DNA from: Trogon surrucura
Lineage: Eukaryota > Chordata > Aves > Trogoniformes > Trogonidae
Reading direction: 5' to 3'
Assembly (NCBI GenBank): GCA_020746105.1
Contig: CM036617.1
Span: 16,552,037-16,616,036, forward strand
Length of the DNA: 64,000 nt
The notes beneath the pieces were generated by a model, which made no database searches, had not been told where the DNA came from, and saw nothing but the letters and a program-made list of their open reading frames with translations. Shown in pieces: positions 25,726 to 37,075 of the stretch. A program made the position numbers and the translations under genes. How positions within the stretch are numbered: position 1 is the stretch's first letter; each line of letters begins with the position of its first letter.

Positions 25726-25802
25726 TCATAGGGGAAATGGTTAGCAACTTGCTGTGATCTTAAAGGTGCTTTCCAGCTTAAACAGTTCTACGACTCTATG
25801 TC
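25726..25802 (+). mobile_element. CR1 LINE 3' terminus, sense
   Basis: Reads GTGATCTTAAAGGTGCTTTC and CAGCTTAAACAGTTCTACGA, then CTCTATGTCATAG. This is a sense CR1 3' end and may be the far end of the element that starts at 24540. Confidence 0.65.
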
Positions 25803-26983
25803 ATAGATTTTATATATTTATACTTTATGTATTTATCTCTTATGTCTTGTAAGACATTTAATATAAGAATAAAATCACAGTAAATGTTACAGTGGTTAAA
25901 ATAATGGCTCACTGTACTGTCATCCTTATCAAAGCTGATAAATAAGAAGCTGCTGTTTGCTTTAGCAAGAGAAAATGAAAACGAAAATACTACAGCATTG
26001 CGCATCTTTCAAGAACAGAAAATAAGTCAAAACCCAGCAGAAACAACTGGAATTCTTGCCTTATTCTGTGTAGCAATTAAACAGTCCAGTCCTTTTGAAC
26101 GATAAATAATTTTTTTATTATCAAGTTTAACTATTTGAAGTCAAGCAGAAGAGGAGAGAATTAGTAAGTTATTGTCCTAGTTGTAAAGCATACATACTCT
26201 AAAATATATTGCAAAAATGCATTGTAAAAAATAATTTAAAATTAGTTTAAATACCTAAAAGTACCAGGGGTTTTATATGCTGTTTAAGGGGCAGACTGCA
26301 ATATCACTGAAGAATTTTAATTTCTGTATTCTTTCTTTAGAAATGTGTACATTGTGAAGTTACCAGGGTTGCCAAAAATAAAAGGCAGTTGGACCTAATG
26401 AACTGGAAGCTCCTCTTCCTGAAAGTTTTGCAGTTATTCTTCTCATTGCTTGTGCTTTTTCATTGAAGTAATAAATATGCATTTAAGTAATTCGAGGTAG
26501 CATGAATATCTAGATAAGTAAGACATCAGTGGGAGATCAGAATGAATTGATTGTAATTTATGGAGTTTTGATAGGTACTACAGGTATTTAGTAACATATT
26601 CTGGTTTTTATTTCTCTTTCTTCAGTTACAGACGGAGCCTAGTTGAAGGCAGAACTTGAGTTTTGTCTGTAGATTTTGTGAAAAAGAGGCTTTTTAATTA
26701 ATTATCCACCTCATTAGTTTTTAAATTATAGTTGAACAGAGACAATTACTGTGATAAGAAATATATGGATTTTTTGGTTTTTTATCTTGGGCTTGATATG
26801 AATGAGGCTCAAGTAAATTCTGTATTTGGATATGGGTATTGTTTGTGTTTTGAATAAAACATGATTAGTAATTAAGTATGCAGAAAAGTAAATTGGAGAG
26901 TATGTGCTATTGTATTGCATTGTTGTACTAAAAGAAATTTCTTTATCTTTCTTCAAGATTGCATTTTTCTTCTCATCACTCAG

Positions 26984-27100
26984 GTAATTTCACAGCTTCG
27001 GATCCTGAGCAGGTCAGTAACTGCTGGCTGCAAATTTGACAGAGAAATATGGTCTACTGAACTGTCTCCTGTTCTCAACCTATGGAAGAAACTTAATCAG
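26984..27100 (+). CDS. DYNC2H1: DYNC2H1 internal exon 4 of window
   Basis: A 117-base, 39-codon phase-0 exon between ATCACTCAG and GTAGGA. It encodes VISQLRILSRSVTAG, then KFDREIWSTELSPVLNLWKK. It continues directly from exon 3 of the window and matches the helical part of the C-terminal domain of cytoplasmic dynein 2. The 21.6 kb intron before it is the largest in the window and is full of CR1 copies. Confidence 0.96.
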
Positions 27101-29072
27101 GTAGGAAAGTAGCTACTTTGAAAAGACAACTTTTTTTCTTTTGTGTTAGAGGTAAGGTCTAAGGAATTATCTTGAATGGTGAAACATAAAAAGTAAAAAA
27201 GTAAATTAAAAGCATTTGAGGTCGAAAGCACAATTTTACATGTATGTAATTAGCTGTAAAGTCGGTAGGTGAAATTACAGGCTATCACTTTTTTCTCCAT
27301 CTGGAGTTGAGACCACACTCACAAGACATGAGACTACCATCTTGTATGTGTTTCCAAGAAGAACACTGATACATTTTAGATTTGAATTTAGTATCTTAAT
27401 TTCTCTAATATTCACGTGGCAATGTTTAATGATTTTAAATATTACATTTTTTTCTTTTACAATACTGAAATGTGGTACTAGCTTTAAATTGAGGTTCATT
27501 AAAATCCTTGCTACAATGCTTGCAATATTCAATATTGCTTCCTTTTTATTCCTCTGTTGCTCTGGATTGTCTCTGTTTGGTGTGGTGTTTTTACATATAT
27601 TGTAAAGCTTGATTTCCAAGCATTGACTTCTTATTTTGGGTGTCCATTTAGCTGTAATGTGTGCAATTTCTCTTTGAAATGTGGATACTAGGCATTCTTG
27701 AGAGGAATCTCTCTCACGTTATTCTAGGTGCCTATCTAGACATTTGGCTACTATTTCTCTCCTCAGTGATAAATAATGAATCACAGACCTAAAGACAAAG
27801 ACCACGTCTTCGTGGCCTAAAGATGTGTTTTATACGCAAACAACACTGAAATGAGAAAAATCTGTCTCTTACTCAAATAACACACAAAGAAGTAACATGA
27901 GGTGCATATTAGAATTTGCCATTACATTTTGAAATCTCTCATTAAATTCTCATTTAATCTACGCTAAGTGTATGATACATCATGTTTTTCTCAAAATAAT
28001 ATTTTGGTAGTAAATAACTTTGTGTTGAAATCTGTGGCCTCTGAGCATGGACTGCTGTTAACCAGGTTTGTGATCCTGTAAGAAAAAGCAGTGTATTTCA
28101 GTGCAACACCTTCCACTATATCGTAGTGACTAGAGGTAGATACACCTTCAGGCCTCCAAACCTTCCTTAAAAGAGCTCAGATGAAACTATTGCATATATA
28201 GATACATATACAAGCACAGAATGAGAGATTTTGATTGTAGTGTTTGGAAGACTGATAAATGATGTCTGTAAAGCAATACTGCACTACATTAATACTTGTT
28301 AACGGCATGCATTACTAATGACTAGTTCTTTATCATTATTAATAATTAACACTGCAAATTCAAAGCACTTATTCTTTAAAACTAGTATCATAAATTAGCT
28401 GTGAGTGTGCAGTACCAAGAAGCCACATAGTAACAGGTGGTGGCACTGGCCCTTGGTAGTCTTAGTTGCCCAGGTGGAGGTAATCAAGTCTGAAAGCTCT
28501 TTGACAAGGGAAGCTGAACCTTCCTCAGGCCTCATCTTTCTCCCCTCCCATCACCCTCAAGTCTGAGATCTGAGTTTTCAGCCCTGTACCTCGGTTCCTG
28601 AACTACAGGCTGGGTGATGCTTAGGTGAAGTTATATTTCAGGCTGTAGCAGATACCTTACTGTGTCACTTGGCTGTTGTTCTTTCCTGTTTATATGCATC
28701 TTTATGCTTTAAAGCAAAAGCAGTCTAGCTAGTTCTTAATCTTGCACTCCCTCAATGACCAGTAGTTGACCATCACCTTGTTGTTTGTATTTCTCTGGGC
28801 TCTCTTATCAACGTGTCCCCATACTTTCAAGACCTTTGCTGTTATCCCATGCTTCAACTTCACATCGTAACAGGACACACCTGATACTGAATTCTACTAC
28901 AAATATCAAGTTCTGTTAACAAGTTGATAACAAGCCTAGAAGGCCAGTACTGGGGCCTTGCACAGTTAGCGTAAGACCTAATTACTGTGGCCTGTTCCCA
29001 GTAAGAGCAGTTTTGTTTTTTTCCGGGACCATTGGGTACACAAATTTTATATACTGTTTGCTATACTAATCT

Positions 29073-29770
29073 CCCACTAGACAAGGTTGTTCAAAGCCTC
29101 ATCCAGCTTGGCTTTGAACACTTCCAGGGAGGGGCTTTCCACAACTTTTCTGAGCAACCGGTGCCACTGTCTCACCGCCCTCACAGAAAATAATTTCTTC
29201 CTAATATCTAATCTAAATCTACCCTCTTTCAATTTGAAACAATTATCCCTCATCCTATCACTGTACTCACTGATAGTCTCTCCCCTTCTTTCCTATAAGT
29301 GCCTTAAAGTACTGGAAGCCTGCTGTAAGGTCTTTCTGGAGCCTTCTCTTCTCCAGGCTGAACAGCCCCAACTATCTCAGCCTGTCCTCATAGGGGAGGT
29401 GCTCCAATCCTCTGATAATCTTCATGGTCCTCCTCATGACTCGCCCCAACAAGTCCATGTCTTTCTTGTGTTGGGAGCCTCAAAGCTGAACACAGAACTG
29501 CAGGTGGGGTTTCAGCAGAGCAGAGGCGGAGAATCACCTCCCTTAACCTGCTGGCCATGCTTCTTTTGATGCAGCCCAGGATATGATTGGCTTTTTGGGC
29601 TGCAGGCTTAAGTTGCTGGCTCATGTCTCATGTCCTCCCAAGTCCTTCTCCGCAGCACTGTTCCCAATTGCTTTATCACTCGGCTTGTATTGATACCAGG
29701 AGTTGCCCTGATCCAAGTGCAGGACCTTGCATTTGGCCTTGTTGAACTTCATGAGGTTGTTGTTGGTATT
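29073..29770 (-). mobile_element. CR1 LINE 3' part, about 700 bases, antisense
   Basis: The + strand shows the CR1 blocks in order: CTAGACAAGGTTGTTCAAAG, ACACTTCCAGGGAGGGG, TCAGCCTGTCCTCATAGGGG, AACAAGTCCATGTCTTTCTT, GCTGCAGGCTTAAGTTGCTG and AGTGCAGGACCTTGCATTTG. The terminal octamers are missing and the frame is broken. It belongs to the same older group as the copy at 1-385. Confidence 0.88.
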
Positions 29771-30789
29771 GTTAGCGTTACTATTATCATCGCCATCATC
29801 ATCTTTTCATCTTTTGAATACAGACAGTAGTGAAGTATAGGCAGGTGAGATAGATTGTGACAAGATCTTGCATTTCATTTACAAGAAGCAAACATTAGTC
29901 TTCTACCTGTCTATTTATCACTAAGGGTAGCTGGAAATACTGGTCAAATATCTGTTTCAAACTACTGAAACTCAGGAACTGCCCAGAATAGGTCTGAATT
30001 AAATCTACGTAATCTATTTATAAATTCAAAGCTCTTTTTAAAATCAGGTACTTTTTATTGCAGGGCAAAAAATGCTCAACAGCTTGTTAATATGTAGACA
30101 AAGATTAAGTATGTTCTTAAACATTTTTATTCCAGTGCTGAGTATGTAAATCAAGGATTAACTCAAAAAGGATTATTTTTCAAATACCTTGAAAATAGTT
30201 ATTGTTCATCTATGTGCTGATGATTCTGAAGCATAACAAAATTTTCCACTTGACCTAGGTTTGTCCTGTAAAATTTATACTGGAATAATTGATCAGTGTG
30301 GACATATTTTTAGCTGTACACTCTCAATACCGTGTGGTGAACACTTTTGTATTCTGTAATCCAACGTCCAAGTTTATATAAAATAATAGCAGTTAACTAG
30401 GTTATTTTTCTGGACTGAACATCAGTTCTTCATTCTACAAAAATCAGTCTAAATAATTTAAGAGTATATAGCACAGTTAAATTGACAGGTCTGTAGAATT
30501 TGTGCAGTAAGTGAATTTCAGAAATCAGTGATAAAATAAAAATAATTACCTAATATTGGCCAACATTCCACAATTCTGTAAATGGACTATTTAACTTAGT
30601 GATGTGACCACTGGAGAATTATACCACATTAAAGTGTGTGAAATAATACTTGTATTTTTTACGAGTGCAACTTTTAATCAGTCAATAATGTTGAGTGCAG
30701 CTAACAGGCAGCAAATGCTTGCAGCAGTTGATGCAGCAGTTTGTGCAGAAGAGCCTATAGAAGATCTGCAGTTTTGCACAGTACCAGAT

Positions 30790-31265
30790 CCACCTCCTCA
30801 GCAATGATAATGATGTGCCACAGGACACAGTCCCCTGCTGGTTGGAGAAATGGACCTTCTAAGATGAGAACTTTGCCTCAGAGCTCCGGAGGAGGATGCA
30901 GCTCTTGAGCTGCACGGAGTGCCTGGTGCCTTTTCTTGAGGCAGGGGCAGCAAGAGGTGGTCTTCTAACCTGCAGCAGATGTGTGCTTGTTGGGGATCTA
31001 TGTCATCTAATTAAGTAGCTGTGAGAGGAGGTCAGCAGACTTTGCAGCATCAGAAATAGGTTAGCCAGATCTTCTCTGAGACACTGCAGCTTGAAGAACC
31101 AAGCCCCCAACTTCCCCAGGGGTGGTGCAGGCAGAGTCTGTGTCTGCAGGGATAGGAATTGAAGACTTGCAGGATGGCAAAGGCTGGAAGCCTGTGACTT
31201 TTGGCAGCAGGGAGAAGGCTTCTGCTCCATCTCCCTATTTGCATTTATAGAACAGATTTAGCATG
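30790..31265 (+). mobile_element. CR1 LINE ORF1 N-terminal region, sense
   Basis: GAGAGGAGGTCAGCAGACTT followed by TGCAGCATCAGAAATAGG corresponds to the EEVERLRSIRE coiled-coil part of CR1 ORF1. The later block GAAGCCTGTGACTTTTGGCA and GCAGGGAGAAGGCTTCTGCT also follows the ORF1 order as I remember it. The piece is strongly diverged and ends next to the LTR-like segment. Confidence 0.5.
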
Positions 31266-31289
31266 TTCGTAGCTGGGAGCTCTGCCCAA

Positions 31290-31770
31290 TGAAGCAGTGT
31301 TGCTGAGCAGCGCTCGCACAGCAGCAAGGCTGTCTCCCCAACCTCCCACCTCTCCACAAAAGGCCAGAAGGATGGGGGTGGACAAGAGTTTGGGAGGCAA
31401 AATAGCTGGGACAGCTGACCCAAACTGTCTGAAGGGATGTTCTGTACCGTGTGACATCATGCTCAGCAAAAAAAGCTAAGAGAAAGGAGGAGGAGGAGTG
31501 GGCATTCAATATTAAGGCTCTTGTCTTCACTGTGCATAGAGATGCAGCTTCCCAGGAAGTGTCTGGGTATTGCCGGCTGATTGGAAGTAGAAAATAAATG
31601 TCCTTTGATTTTGCTTTGCTTCACCATGTGGTTTTTGTGTTTGTTTGTTTGTTTTTTTCATTGATGTGCCTTTATCTTTACCAACAATATTTTTCATCTT
31701 ATTTTCTCCTCCTGCTAAGAAGGGAGTGATTGAGTGGCTTTGTGGGCACCTGGCTTTTGTTCTGTTTGTA
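31290..31770 (+). mobile_element. LTR-like fragment of an old bird endogenous retrovirus
   Basis: Carries, in order, a CACAAAAGGCCAGAAGGATG block, GCTGGGACAGCTGACCCAAA, GTGTGACATCATGCTCAGCA, a poly(A) signal AATAAA at 31593-31598, TTTGATTTTGCTTTGCTTCA, and at the right GGGAGTGATTGAGTGGCTTT then GTGGGCACCTGGC. This order follows a common bird ERV LTR as I remember it: U3, poly(A) signal, then the R-U5 end. No gag, pol or env remains nearby, so it is probably a solo LTR. Its edges are approximate. Confidence 0.55.
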
Positions 31771-34044
31771 AATTGAAGGCTGACTAATTATTTTCATGAA
31801 GTTACGTAATGCTGCAAGACAATTCCAAAAGTAGTTTTGAAAATTAGTGAGTTGTTGCTCTTTTACCTACAACATTAGGAACCTCAACTCTAATGAAAGA
31901 ACAATGTTTTTTGTTTTTCTTCTTACCAAGGAAAATCAGTGAAGCAGAAATGTAGGGTCATTTTTCTTGTATTTTCAACCATGAAAAATGTGTATAATAA
32001 ATAGTGAGAGGCCAGTATCTAAAATTAAGAGTAAACGTGGAGGCTCGATAGAGGAGGCAGAATAGGTACATCAAAAGGCAACTGGAAATTTCTAAAACCC
32101 ACCACCATGAAAACTGAGTTTTAAATCAAACGCAGAACTAGTGGAGGTATCTGAGTTTATTTTCATTGTATTTGTTACATTCCTTCAGGAGGTTTTTCAG
32201 AACACAGTGGAGTTTGAAAAAGTTTGAGTTTAGGAGGGTAACAAAGAAAAGCGCTGGGGCAGCTTAGGTGAGACAGTATGAATTCTTATGTTGTACTTAG
32301 CGAGTAACAAGTACAGAACTGATAGAGGGAAAATGATCAAAGTCTCAAAATACACTTAATTTAATATTGGTAAGCATACTGTAGTATCTTCAGTTTCTTA
32401 CGATTAGGAAAAGCACTCAGTACTTGAGCAGTTCTTCATCTTAATTCCTGAGCAGGTCATGAGGATATTTTTAAAGCTGGTGTGAATTATATACATAATG
32501 GATTTTAAGGGAATGTAATAGAACATTAAATGTATAAGCTGATATTGGTATTCATGTTTAATTTTCTTATAAAAATGGCAGATGGATTGTTTTAACAAAT
32601 TCTTTGGAGAAAGCATTCGAAAGAGTGATGAAATGAATATGCAATTTGTAGGAGACTGTTATGTAAAGGACAGTATCAAATAACTTAGAAGCCTTCTTTT
32701 TCAGCAGGTTTTTCATTAATTAAGACCATATATGTGAAAGACTGAGCAAAGCCTGCCTTTTATATGTACTTAACAAACTATGATCTCAGAAAAACAGGCA
32801 CTGTGATTTCAGGATGCATGCAACGACAAAATGCACAGCGTAACATTTCTAAGTAGTACATTTCTTACACTTTGAAAAGTAACTTTGTTCTATAACAATA
32901 TGGGAGGGAAGACCTTATCCTTAATTTTTCTGACAGTCATAAACCACAGCATCTGTATTACTCTTTGACTTAGATTTTTTCATGTTTTTGCTTGATAGTT
33001 GAGCATAGTATGAGCTTGAAATAAAAAACCTGTGAAAGTTCTGACAAGCTTAAGGTGCCTGGGAATGATTAGAGAGACGGACACTCTGTGTGTTCTGGAA
33101 AGCAAGATGCAGTGTGATGATTCAGAGGTTTATTTAGTTTGAAAAAACAGTCAAAACTCCTTGTAATTTTTAGAAGAGATAAATCAGAGAAAGTAAAATC
33201 TGATTTTACCTTTAATAAATTACTAGAAATTGAAATAGCAAACCATTTTTTTTCCCACAAAGGCTAGTGTTTTCGTTTTTGCATTTCTCTCTCATAGAAT
33301 TTTCCAATTAAGGTTGAAATTCCATAACTGGAATTCAGTGCAGCATCCTCTCACATAACAAGTTGGCAGTTTCAGAACATATGCTAAAATATATTTACGT
33401 AATAAGCTGCATATGAATTAAGATTTGCAAATTTATACCATCTCTTTAAATTATTGAATAAATTTGGATTTTCAGTGTCTGTGATGGAATTACAGTAATA
33501 AAAATGTACATGTGAGAGCACCAGTGCCTCTCAGAGTGAGTTACTCAGGATTTACACATAATATTTATTTATTAATTATTTATATTTATTAATTATTTGT
33601 ATTTAATTTACTTCCAGGTTAAACTAGTCTTATCAAAACAAGAGCTGTATCTGGCAGCATGGTTTGTAGTTCACAATACAATCTTATTACGCTGAGTACA
33701 CTATCGCTTTTTATACTGATACGTTAACACAAATACTAAAAGCAGAGATTCAGCTAAGTCAGGATTTTTTAGAAATTCTGGTTCCTTTGAAGTAATTAAC
33801 TAGACAGAGTTGTTTCAGAAGTATGGTGCTTTTATTGAACATAATAATGAAAGTACCGTAGTTTTAATCCAGTGACAGAAAAGGGAGCGATATCTGAATT
33901 GCTTCAGAGTTAACAAGGTCATATGAATTATTACAAATTAAAAGAGTAACACATTGTATAACATAATAGTTTCTGCAAGTTTATTAACTGAGATTTATTA
34001 ACTGTGAGTTTATTAACTGGACATCACACGGGAATTTTTTTTAG

Positions 34045-34254
34045 AATTCTAACCTCATTCATCAGAAGTTGTCTCCTCCTGTGGAGGTACAAGGATCTCC
34101 AATCTTATCATTTATTGCTCTGGAACAATTCAATGCTATTCGCCTCGTGCAAAGTGTCCATCAGTCCCTTGCTTCTTTAAGTAAAGTCATCAGAGGTACC
34201 TCATTACTCAGCTCTGAAGTACAAAGACTAGCAAGTGCTCTGCTGAATCAGAAG
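34045..34254 (+). CDS. DYNC2H1: DYNC2H1 internal exon 5 of window
   Basis: A 210-base, 70-codon phase-0 exon with acceptor TTTTTTTTAG and donor GTAAGT. It encodes NSNLIHQK, then GSPILSFIALEQFNAIRLVQ, SVHQSLASLSKVIRGTSLLS and LASALLNQK. In dyneins the ExxxxxxL(V/I)xxVxxSLxxLxKVIRG pattern marks the C-terminal domain that packs on the AAA ring. Human has PPND at the point where this bird reads LSPPVE, a normal species difference. Confidence 0.96.
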
Positions 34255-35079
34255 GTAAGTCATTTTGTCATGGTTTTGCATTAAAAAAACCAAGGTAAAT
34301 GAACAAAATTCTAATACATGTTTTCATGTAACAATTTGCTCTATTTTATTGATAGAGACTCTAAAATGGTGTTCTTGTATTGATAGTGACTCTAAGACAG
34401 AACCATGCTTTTCTGGAATGAAAACCTAGAAAAATGTTGCTTCGAGTACTTGCAGAAGCTTTTGAGTATATTGTACTTACATCAAGCTACCTCTTAAGGA
34501 CAAATCCCATAAGATTAGAAGTAGTGGAATACTATTTCCATTTCAAATACCAAATCATGCTAGATAAGTGAAATATATTAGCCAGGAGAACATGTAAATC
34601 TGTCCCTTTGCTCAATTTATACAGTTTCTTAAAATTTAAGTTTTTCTGCACTTGCAATGGCAATTTTCTCTCTGCATTTATTCAGTATGGATTATCGCCA
34701 TATCACACCAGACAAGCTGTGCCTATCATATTGGCTTATCATCTCACCCTACATTCTTGATATACAAGGAAAGCAACCAGAATTTGTGCAGGTGCTTTCT
34801 CTGTTTTCTGCCATCAAGCTGGGCATAAACTGGTACAATTAGTGACTGCAAATTTACATGCTCTGTCATTATATAGATAGCTGAATTCCAAAGATAGTCA
34901 AACATTGATGCGAAACTCAGTAGTTTTGCTTAACCTGCAGCAATTGATAAGTTGTGTTGATGGTTATGCACAAATATTAAGATTGGCCCTACAATGAACA
35001 ATAATTCTTCTTAACATCTTGTTTATTTTTGTGTAAGGAACAAGAACTGTTAAAAGACTGTTAGGCATCCATCCACCTA

Positions 35080-35110
<31 letters not shown>

Positions 35111-36985
35111 CTCAAATTTCTAATTAAAACAATAGTTAAATTCTTTGGCTTATCAGATGCACAAGACAGCATTTGTTGGCAGAATTGCAGTGCAGTTAGA
35201 ATAAATTAGGTTGAGACGTCTTCAGTCTCGTCTTTTTGAATTTACGTTTTGATGTGTGGTAGAAATTGGTGCTAAGTAGAAATCATAGTGAATGCAAATG
35301 ATACATGTAATGGCCATTGTTTAGTATTTATAGTTATATTTCACGTTACTGAGCTTACTGGTGTACTTAATGTGCAGTCTTAAATTGGAGACAGCAGAAG
35401 CTATGAAGCTGATCACTGTCACAAAAATATACTAAAGACTCCATGCATTTTTCTGTCTCAGAAACATCAGTTCAGTGCTTTCTGATAAATTGAACGAAGT
35501 GTTCCTGGCATTTCATCTGTTTACTTACCCACTTACTTCGACACAAATCACTTCATTGTATTGGCCACAAAACAATCTTTTCAGCAGTCCACCAGAGAAG
35601 CTAATACCACACTCTTGGCCTGACAGCCAAACCTCATGGCAACTAAACTTCACTATATTTATCATCTTAAAGTGGTTTGTTTCATGTATTTTCTGTTCCT
35701 TTTTAGTTTAGTGTGGTCACACATAACAAAGGACTAGTTTTTAAAAGCTTATATTTTAAAAGCACCAAGAGTGTATTTCTTTTAAGATTGTAGCACCTGA
35801 AGAAGCTGCTAGATTACCAATAGAAATGTGAAATTCAGTAAATGTATGACTTCAATATGCAAAATACGAAATATGCTTCCATAGTAACAATTACCTAATC
35901 TATTACTTTAAAGTAGTTTAAAGTGATATACTGACATCAGGCGAATGCCTTCTCAGTTATAAGATTGTTGAGCTGACTGTAAATGCATATCTAGCATGAG
36001 TCTGCAAAAATGCAAGGATAATAGTTGTGAGTACAAAAAGTTTTCAGAAAGTTATAGCTATGCAAAAAAGCTAATTCATTATTAATCAGTGTCCCCAGAT
36101 CCAGATATTTTCTGGTTTTTATCTTTGTAAGGTACACATGGAGTATTTTCCTTGAAAGATACTTTTCTTATGAACTTCAGTGATCAGATTTTGAAAATCT
36201 GGTCAGCACATATACTATTAGATTATGAACCTCCTTGAAAATGCAAATGTAAGTGTTAAAGTCTAGTTCTGCTCAACGTCTTCAATATTGTGCAATATTC
36301 CTCAGGTAATTATTTACATCGGTTCTCTTTCACATAAGTAGAGGAATCTTGCAGAGTTAATTTCGGTATGCTTTAGAGATTCCTGTGGAGTAGATACAGT
36401 TAATGTTTTTATCTTTCTTTTATGAAGAGGAAATTGTCTAACAGAGGCTCTTTTAAGCCTTTCTTTTTGAATGCAATGAGAAATTTGTATGGGAAGGTCT
36501 TGCAGGATTTTTTTCTCAGTTGTTCTACAGGCACATTAAGATGTTGAGAAAATAATCATGCGGAGCAATTGTACCAGATTCACTTCACCACAGAGCCACA
36601 AAACTGTGCTGAAGATTGAGAAGGCAGCAACAAAGGAGTGGGAACCTGTGGCTGCAGTTGGAAGATGACATTGTGGCTTTCCAAGAAAGAATCACTTTAG
36701 GCTTTTTAAGTGTTTGTGGAACCTAATAATATTTCCTTATCAAATAGCAGGGGTTCTTGTAAGTTCTCCAGCACTATATCTCTGTGGGCCACATGAAGAA
36801 TTAAGAGGAACGTGACCTTTCTATTAGTGGTTGTATGCTTTCATCATTCGATTACTTGTATTGCCTTTTTTTTCTTTGTAGATATATTTGGTCTTGATTA
36901 TTTCATTTTGTTCAACTTGCTAGCTTAAAATGTAATGATGATGGTTTTGAAATGGGCACTTTCAGTAAATATATTTTTATTTCAG
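34255..36985 (+). other. DYNC2H1: DYNC2H1 intron, 2.7 kb
   Basis: A GT-AG intron of 2731 bases. Apart from a short tetranucleotide repeat at 35070-35113 I recognise no element. Open frames at 34657-34842 and 35475-35711 look like chance. Confidence 0.75.
35070..35113. repeat. Tetranucleotide microsatellite (CTGT/CTAT)n
   Basis: An imperfect run of CTGT then CTAT units (TCTGTCTGTCTGTCTATCTA and onward) in a DYNC2H1 intron. It is short, with about nine units. Confidence 0.9.
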
Positions 36986-37075
36986 TGTCCCGTCACATGG
37001 CAAAGCAAGTGGGAAGGTCCAGAAGATCCTTTACAATATCTCAGAAGTCTTGTAGCTCGAGCACTTGCTATACAG
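36986..37075 (+). CDS. DYNC2H1: DYNC2H1 internal exon 6 of window
   Basis: A 90-base, 30-codon phase-0 exon between ATTTCAG and GTAATT. It reads CPVTWQSKWEGPEDPLQYLR, then SLVARALAIQ. The P-xxW-xxxWEGPxxPxxYL block is conserved across dynein heavy chains. The upstream polypyrimidine tract is T-rich (ATTTTTATTTCAG). Confidence 0.96.

Larger units (their letters stand above)
5353..26983 (+). other. DYNC2H1: DYNC2H1 large intron, 21.6 kb, retroelement-rich
   Basis: The largest intron in the window. It holds at least twelve CR1 pieces, one SINE and one LTR piece, each listed separately. I recognise nothing in these sub-stretches: 5353-6258, 6561-7045, 7107-9999, 10326-11563, 12227-13359, 15036-16976, 17081-21099, 22089-23299, 24301-24539 and 25803-26983. 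They include T-rich runs, chance ORFs such as 5742-6131, and some GC-richer blocks (10994-11560, 20100-20980) that could be old unclassified repeats. An unidentified minus-strand ORF at 15925-16173 is listed apart. Confidence 0.75.
27101..34044 (+). other. DYNC2H1: DYNC2H1 intron, 6.9 kb
   Basis: Contains one antisense CR1 (29073-29770), one sense CR1 ORF1 piece (30790-31265) and an LTR-like piece (31290-31770). I recognise nothing in 27101-29072, 29771-30789 or 31771-34044, which are AT-rich. An open frame at 30604-30807 reads a Gln/Ala-rich end (AANRQQMLAAVDAAV) that I could not place; it may be the edge of the CR1 next to it. Confidence 0.75.

Noticed and set aside
35070-35113. CRISPR-like or regulatory array
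   Set aside because: It is a plain tetranucleotide microsatellite without spacers, and the organism is an animal.
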